From an uncultured Coriobacteriaceae bacterium (GTDB lineage: Bacteria; Actinomycetota; Coriobacteriia; Coriobacteriales; Atopobiaceae), in contig CADAUA010000001.1 of assembly GCA_902791035.1 (NCBI GenBank), positions 62,001 through 126,000 of the forward strand: DNA of 64,000 nt, given 5' to 3'. This document shows, piece after piece, positions 49,313 through 58,009 of this stretch. Every line of letters starts with the position of its first letter. Position 1 is the first letter of the stretch. The notes below the pieces were generated by a model. The model searched no databases, was not told where the DNA came from, and saw only the letters and a list, made by a program, of their open reading frames with translations. The translations under genes and the position numbers were made by a program.

Positions 49313-51034
49313 CTATTCCTCCTCGCTCTGCGCCTGGATCTTGGCGCTGGTGCCAAAGTGCTTGATTGCGACGTTCATGAGTGCGACCGCCGTGTAGGTG
49401 ATGGCGATCAGGATGGTTGCGAAGGCGCAGGCCACGCCGTAGGCGCCCTTCTCGGCGAACTCGTTGATCTGGACCGTGATCATGAGCGTGGACGGCGTCA
49501 CGAGCAGGATGACCGCGGAGATTGCCGTGATCGAGCGGACGAACGAGGTGACGAGGCCGGAGAGGAAGGAATCCTTGATGAGCGGCAGCGTTACGGTCGT
49601 GAAGACCTCGTAGCTGTTCGCGCCCATGTCGTAGGCCGACTCCTCGATGGACTTGTCTATCTGGCGCAGGGCGGAGATGCCGGAGCGCGTGCCGGTGGGC
49701 AGGGAGCGCACGATGAAGACGATCACGAGGATTGCCGAGGTGCCATAGAGCCCCTGCAGGAAGCCGGTGTGGAAGACGCCACCGGAGAAGCCGCGGATGT
49801 AGCCCACGCCCAGGACGGTGCCGGGCACGGCCATGGCCAGCATGGACACGAACTCGATGAAGGGCTTGGCCTTGAAGTTACGCTTGACCACCAGGTAGGA
49901 GATGATCATGGAGAGAAGCGCCGTGATGGGGGCCGAGATGAACGACAGCAGGAAGGAGTCGCCGAAGGCCTCGAAGCCGTGGTGCATGGTAAAGACCTGC
50001 TGGAACCACTTGGTGGTGAGGTGGAAGTCGTAACCCCAGGTCTTGAAGAGGCCGCCCAGGGGCACGCAGATGTACATCAGCGTGACGAAGAGGGCGATGA
50101 TGCCACACAGGATGGTGAGCGGCACGCGCACGGAGCGGTCGTCGATGGGCTGGCGTGCGCGGCTGGCCTTGCCCGTGAGAGTGGCCGTGGACTTGGCCTC
50201 GAGCACGTACTTCTGCAGGATGAACATGATGAGCGTGATGGAGAGCAGGACGACCGACATGGCCGACGCGCCCTGCTTGTCGTAGGCGCCCGTGATCTGC
50301 AGGTAGATCGAGGTGGCCAGCGTGTCGTAGGAGCCGCCGATGATCATGGGGTTGGCGAAATCGGCGATCGACTCGATGAAGGTCACCAGGAAGGCGTTGC
50401 CCATGCCGGGAAGGATGAGCGGCAGCGTGACGGAGGTGAAGACCTTCCAGCGGCTGGCACCCATGTCGCGGGCGGCCTCCTCGAGGGAGGGGTCGATGTT
50501 CTTGAGCAGGCCGCGGAACATCATGTAGCACACCGGGAAGAAGGTCAGAACCTGCACCAGGGCGATGCCCCAGAAGCCGTAGACGTTGTTGTCGTAGATG
50601 CCCAGCAGGTAGCGGGTGATGATGCCCGACTTGCCGAAGAGCATGATCACGGAGAGCGACAGCACGAACGGGGGCGACACGACGGGCAGGATCGACACGA
50701 CCGAGAAGAGCCCCTTCATGAACTTGCTCTTGAGCTCGACGTACTCCTCCACGTAGGCGAAGAGAAGGCCGATGAGGGTGGCCAGGATGCCCACCAGGAA
50801 GCCCACGGTCAGAGTGTTCGTGATGGCCGTCTCGAAGGAGGGCATGGCCAGCACGCGCTGGAAGACCGAGAGCGTGGGGCCGGTGTCGCCCACGAAGGAG
50901 TCCACCAGAAGTATCGCCAGCGGGTAGAGGATGAAGAGCGTGAGGAACGCGATCAGGACCACGATGGTGGTGACCAGGATCGGGTCGGCCATCATCTTCT
51001 TTCTGTCTAGCGACGTGCTTTGGTTCTTTGCCAT
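49313..51034 (-). CDS. ABC transporter permease with two fused permease domains (FbpB/AfuB-like)
   Basis: A 573-residue membrane protein with about twelve segments, containing two binding-protein-dependent permease domains in tandem. Each has an EAA loop: 'EEAARDMGASRWKVFTSVTLPL' in the first half and 'EESAYDMGANSYEVFTTVTLPL' in the second (split here by description). Fused permeases of this length are typical of Fe(III) importers (FbpB, HitB). GGGAGG precedes ATG 51034. It lies between the binding protein and ATPase genes. Confidence 0.92.
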   Translation of the reverse strand: MAKNQSTSLDRKKMMADPILVTTIVVLIAFLTLFILYPLAILLVDSFVGDTGPTLSVFQRVLAMPSFETAITNTLTVGFLVGILATLIGLLFAYVEEYVELKSKFMKGLFSVVSILPVVSPPFVLSLSVIMLFGKSGIITRYLLGIYDNNVYGFWGIALVQVLTFFPVCYMMFRGLLKNIDPSLEEAARDMGASRWKVFTSVTLPLILPGMGNAFLVTFIESIADFANPMIIGGSYDTLATSIYLQITGAYDKQGASAMSVVLLSITLIMFILQKYVLEAKSTATLTGKASRARQPIDDRSVRVPLTILCGIIALFVTLMYICVPLGGLFKTWGYDFHLTTKWFQQVFTMHHGFEAFGDSFLLSFISAPITALLSMIISYLVVKRNFKAKPFIEFVSMLAMAVPGTVLGVGYIRGFSGGVFHTGFLQGLYGTSAILVIVFIVRSLPTGTRSGISALRQIDKSIEESAYDMGANSYEVFTTVTLPLIKDSFLSGLVTSFVRSITAISAVILLVTPSTLMITVQINEFAEKGAYGVACAFATILIAITYTAVALMNVAIKHFGTSAKIQAQSEEE

Positions 51035-51084
51035 GGCGCTCCTCCCACTCGCGGGGCCAGGCCCCACCCCTACTTACATGCGAA

Positions 51085-51114
51085 GGCGCGCCCCGTCATA
51101 GGGCGGGGCGCGCC
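51085..51114 (-). terminator. Hairpin between binding protein and permease genes
   Basis: An 11-bp stem GGCGCGCCCCG / CGGGGCGCGCC lies 18 bases after the binding-protein stop. No T-run follows, so read-through control or mRNA protection is more likely than full termination. Confidence 0.6.
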
Positions 51115-51132
51115 GTCAAAGCCTTGCGGAGA

Positions 51133-52281
51133 CTACTCGGTCTGGAAGCGGTCGTCGCCACCGCCGAGGGCGTTCATGACATCGGAGACGTACTGCTCGG
51201 TGTTCTCCTTGGCGTCCTCGAAGTCGTAGTCCATCACGTTGTCGGGGTCGAGGCCGTACTCGTCGACCACGGCCGGCTGCTTGGCGTCATCGATGACCAG
51301 GAACTGGTAGGCACCGACCTCCTGGGCGCGCTCGACGCACTCGGGCGAGAGGGCGTACTCGATCCAGAGCTTGGCGGCGTTCTCGTGCTTGCAGCCCTTG
51401 AAGATGGCCGTGGCGCCGACCTCGTAGGAGGCGCCGGAGCTGGGGATCACGAGGCCGATGTTGCCGTAGCCGTTGTCAACGATCTGGTAGATGGCGTCGT
51501 GCAGGAAGCCGATGCCGATGGTGCACTCGCCGGTGCCGACGTTCTTGGAGGGGCCGGAGCCGGACTTGGTGTAGACCTGAATGTTCTTGTCGAGGTCCAC
51601 GAGATACTTGATGCCGTCGTCATGGCCGTACTTCTGGATGACGGTGTTGAGGATCAGCTTGGCGGTGCCGGCCGTGTTGTAGTTGGACATCCAGATGAGG
51701 TCCTTGTAGTCCTCCTTGATGAGGTCGGGCCAGTCCTCGGGGACAGCCAGGCCCTTGCGGTCCATCTCGTCCTTGTTGTAGAAGAAGCCCAGGATGCCCT
51801 TGTAGATGCCGTACCAGTTGCCGTCGGCGTCCTTGAACTTGTCGGAGACCAGGTGGGAGGCGTTCTTGGCCTCGTAGGGCACGAGCAGGCCCTTGCCGAC
51901 TGCCACGTTGTAGGGGTCGGTGGTGCCGCCGAACCACACATCGGCGGACGGATTGCCGTTCTCCTCCTCGATCTTGGACTCGACCTCGCCCGTGGACAGG
52001 CGCTGGTAGGTGGTCTCGATGCCAAAGAGCTCCTGGAAGTGCTCGCAGCAGGCGGCCACGTGGGCCTCCTCGCAGGAGCCGTAGACGATGAGCTGGCCGT
52101 CGGCCTTGGCGGCGTCGATGAGCTCCTGGTCGGCGATGCGGGCGAGGTTCTCGTCGGAGGAACCGGAGGAGTCGGAGGTGTCGGTACCGGAGCCGCCGTC
52201 GCCGCCGCAAGCGGCGAGGCCGGCCATGGTGGCGAACGCCGCGGAGGCGCCCAGGAAGTTCCTACGAGTGAGGTTGGTCAT
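51133..52281 (-). CDS. ABC transporter substrate-binding lipoprotein, Fe(III)/AfuA-like
   Basis: Extracellular lipoprotein of 382 residues. The signal has twin-arginine-like NLTRRNFLGA, a hydrophobic segment and lipobox GLAAC (Cys near 24), then a Ser/Gly/Asp linker. The periplasmic-binding-protein type 2 domain begins 'GQLIVYGSCEEAHVAACCEHF' and includes 'YQRLSTGEVESKI' and 'ADVWFGGTTDPY', as in FbpA/AfuA proteins. The ligand could be ferric iron, or a phosphonate or thiamine-type compound in related systems. AAGGGG precedes ATG 52281. First gene of the - strand operon. Confidence 0.88.
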   Translation of the reverse strand: MTNLTRRNFLGASAAFATMAGLAACGGDGGSGTDTSDSSGSSDENLARIADQELIDAAKADGQLIVYGSCEEAHVAACCEHFQELFGIETTYQRLSTGEVESKIEEENGNPSADVWFGGTTDPYNVAVGKGLLVPYEAKNASHLVSDKFKDADGNWYGIYKGILGFFYNKDEMDRKGLAVPEDWPDLIKEDYKDLIWMSNYNTAGTAKLILNTVIQKYGHDDGIKYLVDLDKNIQVYTKSGSGPSKNVGTGECTIGIGFLHDAIYQIVDNGYGNIGLVIPSSGASYEVGATAIFKGCKHENAAKLWIEYALSPECVERAQEVGAYQFLVIDDAKQPAVVDEYGLDPDNVMDYDFEDAKENTEQYVSDVMNALGGGDDRFQTE

Positions 52282-52979
52282 GTTGTCCCCTTCCCAAAGG
52301 TTTACGGACGTACCTCCGACCATCTTGGGGCTCGCCCTGTGACGTACCTGAAACAAATCGACCAACGGACGATAAATGCACCGCAACGGCTTACATTCAT
52401 CTTATACAGTTCTTACCTTCTCCTTATGTAATGCTCCTGAAAAGAACGTTACACCGCTTTGTTCTCTTGTGAGGCCGCCGCCCTCCCGTGGGGTCGGAGC
52501 TGGTGTCACGTTGCTCGGGCGGACGATGCACCGGCGCACCCTAACGGCCTGTCGCCGGGTCTCGGGCTCGGCAACCGGCCGGTAGGGTGCAAGAAACAAG
52601 CCTGAGCAGCGCTTTTCTGCACCCTAATGGCCCTCCGACCCACAAGATTGCCTTGCGATCCCCAGTAGGGTGCAGGCCAGTACGCCCATGCGCGTGATTG
52701 CCCGGTGCCTACGGCAGGCGCGTCTACGAACCGAGTTGAGTTGGAGCAGGCGACGGCCGACCGGCACGCAAGCGGTGGTCTGCTGGCACGGAAGCCTAGC
52801 GGGGCCCGCACAAAGGCCGTCAAATCAAAGAGCTCCCGCACGGATGCCGCAACTTGCGGCGCCCGTGTGGGAGCTCATAACCGCCACCTGTCATAGCGGC
52901 GGGTCAAAATCCTGGTGACAGAAGGTCAAAACCCCGTGACAGGCCCCGCGGACCCCGTAACAGGCCCCGCGGGACCGCC
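52282..52979. repeat. Intergenic region with two TGCACCCTA hairpins and motif copies
   Basis: No gene is seen in this 698-bp gap. Two hairpins use related arms: GCACCCTAACGGCC (52536-52549) with GGCCGGTAGGGTGC (52577-52590), and TGCACCCTA (52618-52626) with TAGGGTGCA (52666-52674). A reverse CTCCGACCCC motif lies at about 52489-52510, and short GTGACAGGCCCCGCG-type copies occupy 52913-52975. The binding-protein promoter should lie near 52380-52430, where the - strand has TATAAG, but no clear -35 was found. Confidence 0.7.
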
Positions 52980-53747
52980 CTACTGGGCCAGCCTGGCGTA
53001 GTCCTCGGCATCCACCGGCTCGAGCCACTCGTTGGAGCAGTCCTCTCCCTCGACCTCGATGGCCAGATGGCTGAACCAGCTGTCGGCCGCGGCGCCGTGC
53101 CAGTGCTTGACCTCAGCCGGGATGTGCACCACGTCGCCGGGACGCAGGGCCCGCGCCGGACGGCCCCACTCCTGGTACCAACCGCGGCCGGCCACGCACA
53201 CCAGCATCTGGCCGCCGCCCGAAGTAGCGTGATGGACGTGCCAGTGGTTGCGGCAGCCGGGCTCGAAGGTCACGTTGTGCATGGGCACCTGCTCGCCGCT
53301 CACCACGGAGAGGTAGCTCTGCCCGTCGAAGTACTTGGCGTAGGCGTCGTTGGGCTCCCCGATGGGGAAGATGCAGTTGCGCTCGAACTCCGCGCGCGCA
53401 TTGCCCGCAGTGGTCTCCGCGTCGTCGGCCCAGACCTCCTTGGCCATGTTGAAGGCGGCCCAGGCCTTGGGCCAGCCCACGTAGAAGGCCGCGTGGGTGA
53501 TGACCTCGGCGATCTGCGCACGGGTCACGCCATTCTTGCGCGCGTTGACCAGGTGATACTTGAAGCTGGAGTCCTCCATCCCCATGGCCATGAGCGAGAC
53601 CACCGTGACCAAGCTGCGGTCGCGGAGGCTCAGCTCCTCCTGGCGGTTCCATACCTGCCCGAAGAGCACGTCGTCGTTGAGCTCCGCGAACTTGGGGGCA
53701 AACTCGCCCAGGGCATCGCGACCCGCCGTCTGTACCACCTTTGCCAT
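52980..53747 (-). CDS. Carboxymuconolactone decarboxylase-cupin fusion protein
   Basis: A 255-residue protein. The N-terminal half is a CMD/AhpD-like domain ('NRQEELSLRDRSLVTVVSLMAMG' in part, 'KNGVTRAQIAEVITHAAFYVGWPKAWAA'); the usual AhpD CxxC is missing, with HAAFYVG at the equivalent place. The C-terminal half is a cupin with metal-type residues NHWHVHHATSGGGQMLV and PAEVKHWHGA. Such fusions are common beside LysR and flavodoxin genes and are annotated only generally. GGGGAGAGGG precedes ATG 53747. The last gene of the LysR-linked - strand group. Confidence 0.88.
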   Translation of the reverse strand: MAKVVQTAGRDALGEFAPKFAELNDDVLFGQVWNRQEELSLRDRSLVTVVSLMAMGMEDSSFKYHLVNARKNGVTRAQIAEVITHAAFYVGWPKAWAAFNMAKEVWADDAETTAGNARAEFERNCIFPIGEPNDAYAKYFDGQSYLSVVSGEQVPMHNVTFEPGCRNHWHVHHATSGGGQMLVCVAGRGWYQEWGRPARALRPGDVVHIPAEVKHWHGAAADSWFSHLAIEVEGEDCSNEWLEPVDAEDYARLAQ

Positions 53748-53764
53748 TTCCCTCTCCCCTCTCC

Positions 53765-53793
53765 GTGCCAAAGGTGTCTGACACTCTTGGCAC
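53765..53793. repeat. Imperfect palindrome of the GTGTC/GACAC family
   Basis: GTGCCAAAGGTGTC and GACACTCTTGGCAC (53765-53778 and 53780-53793) pair with two mismatches. The GTGTCTGACAC centre is the same as in the toxin-antitoxin borders. It lies between the flavodoxin stop and the CMD-cupin start. Confidence 0.7.
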
Positions 53794-53824
53794 GCCTGAC
53801 GTCCCCGCACCCTTGCAACCTTGA

Positions 53825-54301
53825 TCAGAAGCGCGCAGCCCACTTGGCCAGCTTGTCCTGGTTCTGGCGGCCGTTCAGCAGCTCGCCCCGCTCCACCTTG
53901 GCTCCCTTGGCCGAGGCCACGAGCGCCCGGTGCGCCCCGCCGATGCCCGAGCCGCCGCTCGTGGCGAAGGGCACCACGGTCTTGCCGGCCAGGTCATAGT
54001 CCTCCAGGAAGGTCTGGCAGACGCGCGGCGCCTCGCCCCACCAGATGGGAAAGCCCAGGAAGATCGTGTCGTAGTCCGCCATGTTGTCCACGTGCGTGCT
54101 GATGGCGGGGCGCACGGAGGCGTCCTTCATCTCCAGCGTGGAGCGGCTGCCGCGATCGGTCCAGTCCAGGTCCGCCGAGCTGTAGGGCGCGACCGGCAGG
54201 ATCTCCACGAGGTCCGCCCCAGCCGCCGTAGCCAGAGCCCGCGCCAGGCTCTCCGTGGTCCCCGTAGCCGAGAAGTATGCGACGAGCTTCTTGCCTGCCA
54301 T
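53825..54301 (-). CDS. Flavodoxin
   Basis: FMN-dependent electron carrier of 158 residues without signal peptide. The phosphate-binding loop is YFSATGTTESLA (near residue 9), followed by 'YDTIFLGFPIWWGEAP' (aromatic FMN contact) and 'VPFATSGGSGIGGA'. This arrangement matches the flavodoxin_4/BilS-like group of gut bacteria. GGGGAGG precedes ATG 54301; a longer in-frame start is less likely. It sits with the CMD-cupin gene and a DUF4405 remnant. Confidence 0.9.
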   Translation of the reverse strand: MAGKKLVAYFSATGTTESLARALATAAGADLVEILPVAPYSSADLDWTDRGSRSTLEMKDASVRPAISTHVDNMADYDTIFLGFPIWWGEAPRVCQTFLEDYDLAGKTVVPFATSGGSGIGGAHRALVASAKGAKVERGELLNGRQNQDKLAKWAARF

Positions 54302-54400
54302 GACTGCCTCCCCATCCGCCGGCCGCGCCGGCCGTTCGTCCTTGTCGGCATCCATTACACGCCGACGAGATACTCATGTCCAATACCTGTTGCTCAACGA

Positions 54401-54425
54401 TACCGATGCCTGCTGCGCATCGGTA
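54401..54425. terminator. Small hairpin after the DUF4405 gene
   Basis: An 8-bp stem TACCGATG / CATCGGTA lies just after the DUF4405 stop on the - strand; no T-run is present. Confidence 0.35.
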
Positions 54426-54442
54426 CGCCTACCTCGCACGCC

Positions 54443-54676
54443 TCAGCCGTGCGCACCCCGAATAGCCCGCCGCCATGCCCAACGGCCACGTCCGTGCGAC
54501 CCCCACCAAGTCCGGTTGAGCACCTGATGGGCCACGAACAGGACAAACATCGCCACGCCCAGCCACTCGTGGGCCAGGCCCCACTCGAGGGGCGTGACCA
54601 TGAGGGCAAGAAGGTCTGCGCCCATCGCGTGGTCCACGAGGAGCCGGGCGCGACCGGCCGCGCTCGTCATGGGCAT
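54443..54676 (-). CDS. Short DUF4405-like membrane protein (probably truncated)
   Basis: A 77-residue product with two hydrophobic segments and 'EWLGVAMFVLFVAHQVLNRTWW' in part, where HEW...H..LNR matches the heme-type histidine pattern of DUF4405 (cytochrome b561-like) proteins. Family members usually continue with further membrane segments; here the frame ends in an Arg/Gly-rich tail, so the gene is probably truncated. GGAG stands eight bases before ATG 54676, and the start follows the stop of the flavodoxin remnant by 3 bases, so they were once an operon. Confidence 0.5.
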   Translation of the reverse strand: MPMTSAAGRARLLVDHAMGADLLALMVTPLEWGLAHEWLGVAMFVLFVAHQVLNRTWWGSHGRGRWAWRRAIRGAHG

Positions 54677-54679
54677 CGT

Positions 54680-55080
54680 CTATGCTCCAATCCAGTCCGC
54701 AGCCATGGACGCGCCCTCGCCCAGGTGCGAGGTCGTGACCGTGAGGCCGTCCGCGAGCCCCATATCCGGGTAGAGGTCGCGAAGGTCGTCCACAGCACCA
54801 CTTATGTTGCTCCCGCCGGAGGTGCAGAAGGGCATGACCTTCTTGCCAGCAAGGTCGCAGGCGTCGAGGAAGCTCCGCACGATCATGGGCGCGGTGTACC
54901 ACCAGATGGGAAAGCCCAGGTAGACGGCCTCGTAGCTGGAAAGGTCGACTCGTCCGCCGACTTGCTGGCCGGCTCGCCGTCGTTCGCCACCCCGCGAGAC
55001 GCGCAGCCCGCCAGAGCCAGCAGCCCCAGCCCCGCCAAGGCGGTACCCACGAAGTCCTTCCTAGGAATGACGCTGGACAT
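54680..55080 (-). pseudogene. Flavodoxin lipoprotein remnant (frameshift and internal deletion)
   Basis: The 5' part (55080 down to about 54950) encodes a lipoprotein signal 'DFVGTALAGLGLLALAGCAS' (Cys lipobox) and a linker. The 3' part, in another frame, encodes 'DLSSYEAVYLGFPIWWYTAP', 'MIVRSFLDACDLAGKKVMPFCTSGGSN', the second half of a flavodoxin. The FMN phosphate loop and about 80 residues in between are missing. The gene is therefore broken by deletion plus frameshift. Compare the intact paralogue at 53825-54301. Confidence 0.8.
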
Positions 55081-55249
55081 GTTGGCCCCTTCCGCCGCAA
55101 CTGTGCTGGAATCAGTTCACAACAGGCGGTCGAACATGTCCAATGCCACTTCCTCAGGCCAAACCATACCTTAAAGGCATGTTCACAAATTCCAACACGT
55201 GTCGCCCCAATAGGGTCAACCACTCTTGGGGCGTTCAGTCATACAACAT

Positions 55250-56155
55250 CTATTCTGACTTACGTCCCAGCCGCTCGCGGGCGTAGCGCACGAACTCGTC
55301 GGCCGCGGCAGGCAGTACCCGGCCGCGCTTCCAGGCCATCACGACCGTGGCAGTGAGGGGCGGGTCGAGAGGGAGCAGCGAGAAGTTCGTGGGGTCGAGC
55401 CGTTCCACCGACCCACGAATCGCCAGCATGCAGGCGCCCGACCTCCGAGCCACGAGCGACCCATTGGTCGAGAGGTTCATCGAGAAGCGCAGGTCGAGCT
55501 CGTCGTAGCCGTCCCCGTACCAGTTGGCGAGCACGCCCGCGGCACTGGAGCGCCAGGGCACCACGAGTGGCAGCCCCGTGAGGTCGGCCGGCCGCACTGC
55601 CCCGAGTCCCTCCAGACGGGACCCGCGAGGCACCGCGGCCACCCACTCCTCGGCCTGTGGGAACCGCACATACTCGTAGGTGGAGAGGTCTGTGGGTTCC
55701 ATCAGGATCGCAACGTCCACCAGACCTTCGTCCACCCGCGAGCGCACCACGTCCGCCGTGCCCGTGAGCAGGTCGAACCTCACCTGCGGGTGCTCCGCAG
55801 AGAAGTCCGCCACCACCTGCGCGAACTTGTCCATGGCAGCGAACTCGCCGCAACCCACCGCCACGCGGCCCGTAAGCTCCTGGGCGTCCGCTGCCACCTC
55901 GCGCTCGACCTTCTCGGCCAGCTCCAGCAGCTCCTGCGCCCGAGCGTAGAGGAGCTCCCCCTGGCGGGTGAGCTTGATGCCACGTCCCTCGTGCTCCAGC
56001 AGCTTGACGCCCAGGTTGCGCTCCATCTGTGCGATCTGCCGGCTGAGGGTGGGTTGGGTGAGGTGCAGCCGGTCCGCCGCGCGCGTCACGCTGCCCTCGC
56101 GCGCCACTGCCGCGAAGTAGCGCAGCACGCGTAGATCCAGGCTCTCTCCATCCAT
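55250..56155 (-). CDS. LysR-family transcriptional regulator
   Basis: A 301-residue regulator. The winged helix-turn-helix is at the N-terminus ('LRYFAAVAREGSVTRAADRL', 'LTQPTLSRQIAQMERNLGVKLLE'), followed by the LysR substrate domain ('GRVAVGCGEF', 'VDVAILMEPTD', 'LTGLPLVVPWRS'). GGAGG five bases before ATG 56155 supports the start. It is divergent from the decayed alcohol dehydrogenase gene and upstream of the flavodoxin/CMD-cupin group, which it probably controls. The ligand is unknown. Confidence 0.92.
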   Translation of the reverse strand: MDGESLDLRVLRYFAAVAREGSVTRAADRLHLTQPTLSRQIAQMERNLGVKLLEHEGRGIKLTRQGELLYARAQELLELAEKVEREVAADAQELTGRVAVGCGEFAAMDKFAQVVADFSAEHPQVRFDLLTGTADVVRSRVDEGLVDVAILMEPTDLSTYEYVRFPQAEEWVAAVPRGSRLEGLGAVRPADLTGLPLVVPWRSSAAGVLANWYGDGYDELDLRFSMNLSTNGSLVARRSGACMLAIRGSVERLDPTNFSLLPLDPPLTATVVMAWKRGRVLPAAADEFVRYARERLGRKSE

Positions 56156-56301
56156 GGCATCCTCCCTGCACCCGGCTCACGCCTGGACATGCGCTTATGG
56201 CATGCGCTCAAGGCATCGTTTTCTCAAACCACTTGTCATTGGTAATTGATTCTACCGCGTCCCATACTCCGACCTGACCACACCAGATGGGGGAGACCCC
56301 C

Positions 56302-56850
56302 ATGCTCGGCAACCTTACCTACCGCAACCCCACCCGCGTGCACTTTGGGCCCGACGCCCTCGACCAGCTGGCGGACGAGCTCGCCCAGTCTGGCCCCACC
56401 GTCATGCTCGCGTACGGCGGCTCCGTGATCGGCTACGCCAAGGGCGTCCCGGTGTCTATGACGCCTCCAGCCACATCTGCGAGCAGTACTTCTCCGGCGA
56501 GAACGACAACACTAGCGACTACCTGGCCGAGGGCCTCATGAGGAGCCTCGTGCATTCCAGCCTCGTCACCGAGCAGGACCCCAGCGACTACGAGGCCCGC
56601 TCCAACATCTCCTGGGTCTGCACCTGGGCGCTGAACACCCTCATCTCCCGCGGCAGGTCAACCGACTGGGAGGTCCACATGACCGACCAGGTCATCGGCG
56701 CCGTGACCAACGCCACCCACGGCATGATGCCCTCCGCCGTGAGCCTGCCCCGCTACCGCCACGTCATACCCTACGGCCTGGCCAAGTTCACGCGCTTTGC
56801 CACCAACGCGTGGGGCATCTCCTGGTGGAGAGCGATTAGGGCCCCGAGCG
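56302..56850 (+). pseudogene. Iron-containing alcohol dehydrogenase remnant
   Basis: The start 'MLGNLTYRNPTRVHFGPDAL' and 'VMLAYGGSVIGYAKGV' are the N-terminus of a butanol-dehydrogenase-type enzyme (YqhD/BdhA). The NAD-binding loop (GGGS..D) is missing, and after a frame change the middle part follows ('FSGENDNTSDYLAEGLM', 'ARSNISWVCTWALNTLI', 'NATHGMMPSAVSLP', 'VIPYGLAKFTRFATNAWGI'). The metal-ligand region and C-terminus are lost. GGGGGAGA precedes the ATG at 56302. It is divergent from lysR, as in many intact LysR-ADH pairs. Confidence 0.85.
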
Positions 56851-56938
56851 ACACGGGCAGGGCGGCAAAGCAACCGAAAGGGCTGCCATTCCCCCGCGGA
56901 ATGACGGCCCTCTTGCATGGGATACTCTGGGGCACCCG

Positions 56939-57010
56939 AATAAAGTCAGCGTTCAGAGGCCCATCAAGCCCGATAACCTGCAATGCGCATGCCTGAGCGC
57001 TGACTTTATT
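56939..57010. repeat. Stem-core-stem element, arms AATAAAGTCAGCG
   Basis: The left arm AATAAAGTCAGCGTTCAG (56939-56956) pairs with CTGAGCGCTGACTTTATT (56993-57010), with one T/G pair, around 36 bases. Read on the - strand the interior contains GCATTGCAGGTTATCG...GATGGGCC, resembling the cores near 17 kb and 44.6 kb. It lies between the ADH remnant and the YdcF gene. Confidence 0.8.
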
Positions 57011-57065
57011 TTGGCATGTGTGAGTATGGCCTTTCGCTCAGCGCATAAAGGAGCCCCGGCGACGG

Positions 57066-57887
57066 TTACTTCGCGGCAAAGCGCGGGTTGGCAGCGCGCA
57101 CGCACTCGGGGAAGGTCTCGCGCAAGCGGCCGAAGGCGGCCGTGACATCGCCTGGGATGTCCACGTGCACCAGGAAGTCCTTGCCGCGCGGGCCATAGCC
57201 GTCCACATCGTCCGTAAGGCGGGGAATCTCGCCCATGAGCAGCGTGAGGTAGCGCCGCGGCGCCCACATGCCGAGGGGCGCGGGCGAGAAGGTCAGGGCG
57301 TCGAGTGGGTCGTCGCCTCCGGCAGGTACCTCCCCCATCACCACGCACGTGGCATAGGTGGCGAAGCTCACCGGCTCCACCCGTGGCCAGTCGTGGCGGG
57401 CGATGGCCTCCATGCGCAGCTGCATGGTGGCATCCTGCGAGAGGATGGCCTTCCGGCAGGGCACGCCCGCATCGGCAAGAAGGTCGCGCAGGTAGGTGAT
57501 GTTGTTGCCACAGTTGGTGGACCGGCGCTCCAGGAGGTCGGCCTCAAGGCCGTGGCGCGTGCGCAGATATGCCGCGAAGACGTCCGCCTCGCAGGCGCCC
57601 TCGTCAAAGTCCAGGTCCGGGCAGAGGCCGCGCACGCGCTCGCGGAAGGTCTGGGTGGTGTGTCCCGCCCCGCCCACGATCACGTACCGATGCGCCACGC
57701 CTGCCCGCATGGCAGCCGCAAGCACGTCACCACCGGCCAGGATGGACCCGCCAAAGAGCGCCATGATGTCCGCCTGGCGCCATCCGTAGCGCGCCTCAAG
57801 CGCGTCCTGCGTCAGCTCCGGCACGGCACGACGGGCCAGGAAGGCCGCGAGCGTGTTCATGTCGCCTGTCACCTGCTGCAGATCCAT
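57066..57887 (-). CDS. YdcF-like (DUF218) protein
   Basis: A 273-residue protein with the DUF218/YdcF fold. 'DIMALFGGSILAGGDVLAAAMRAGVAHRYVIVGG' (in part), 'CEADVFAAYL', 'LLERRSTNCGNNITYLRDLLADAGV' and 'KAILSQDATMQLRM' are the conserved blocks; E. coli YdcF binds S-adenosylmethionine, but no activity is established for the family at large. No membrane segment is seen. GGAGG precedes ATG 57887. It lies 122 bp downstream of the aldolase gene on the same strand. Confidence 0.8.
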   Translation of the reverse strand: MDLQQVTGDMNTLAAFLARRAVPELTQDALEARYGWRQADIMALFGGSILAGGDVLAAAMRAGVAHRYVIVGGAGHTTQTFRERVRGLCPDLDFDEGACEADVFAAYLRTRHGLEADLLERRSTNCGNNITYLRDLLADAGVPCRKAILSQDATMQLRMEAIARHDWPRVEPVSFATYATCVVMGEVPAGGDDPLDALTFSPAPLGMWAPRRYLTLLMGEIPRLTDDVDGYGPRGKDFLVHVDIPGDVTAAFGRLRETFPECVRAANPRFAAK

Positions 57888-58009
57888 CTCTTCCTCCAAG
57901 AGAAGGGGCGCAGGACTTCTCGATCCCGCGCCCGACCTTGTAAATGCCTTATGAGACAAGCACACCGGTCCGCTTGCCCAGGCCCACCTGCCCGGCCCAC
58001 TCCTCCGGT

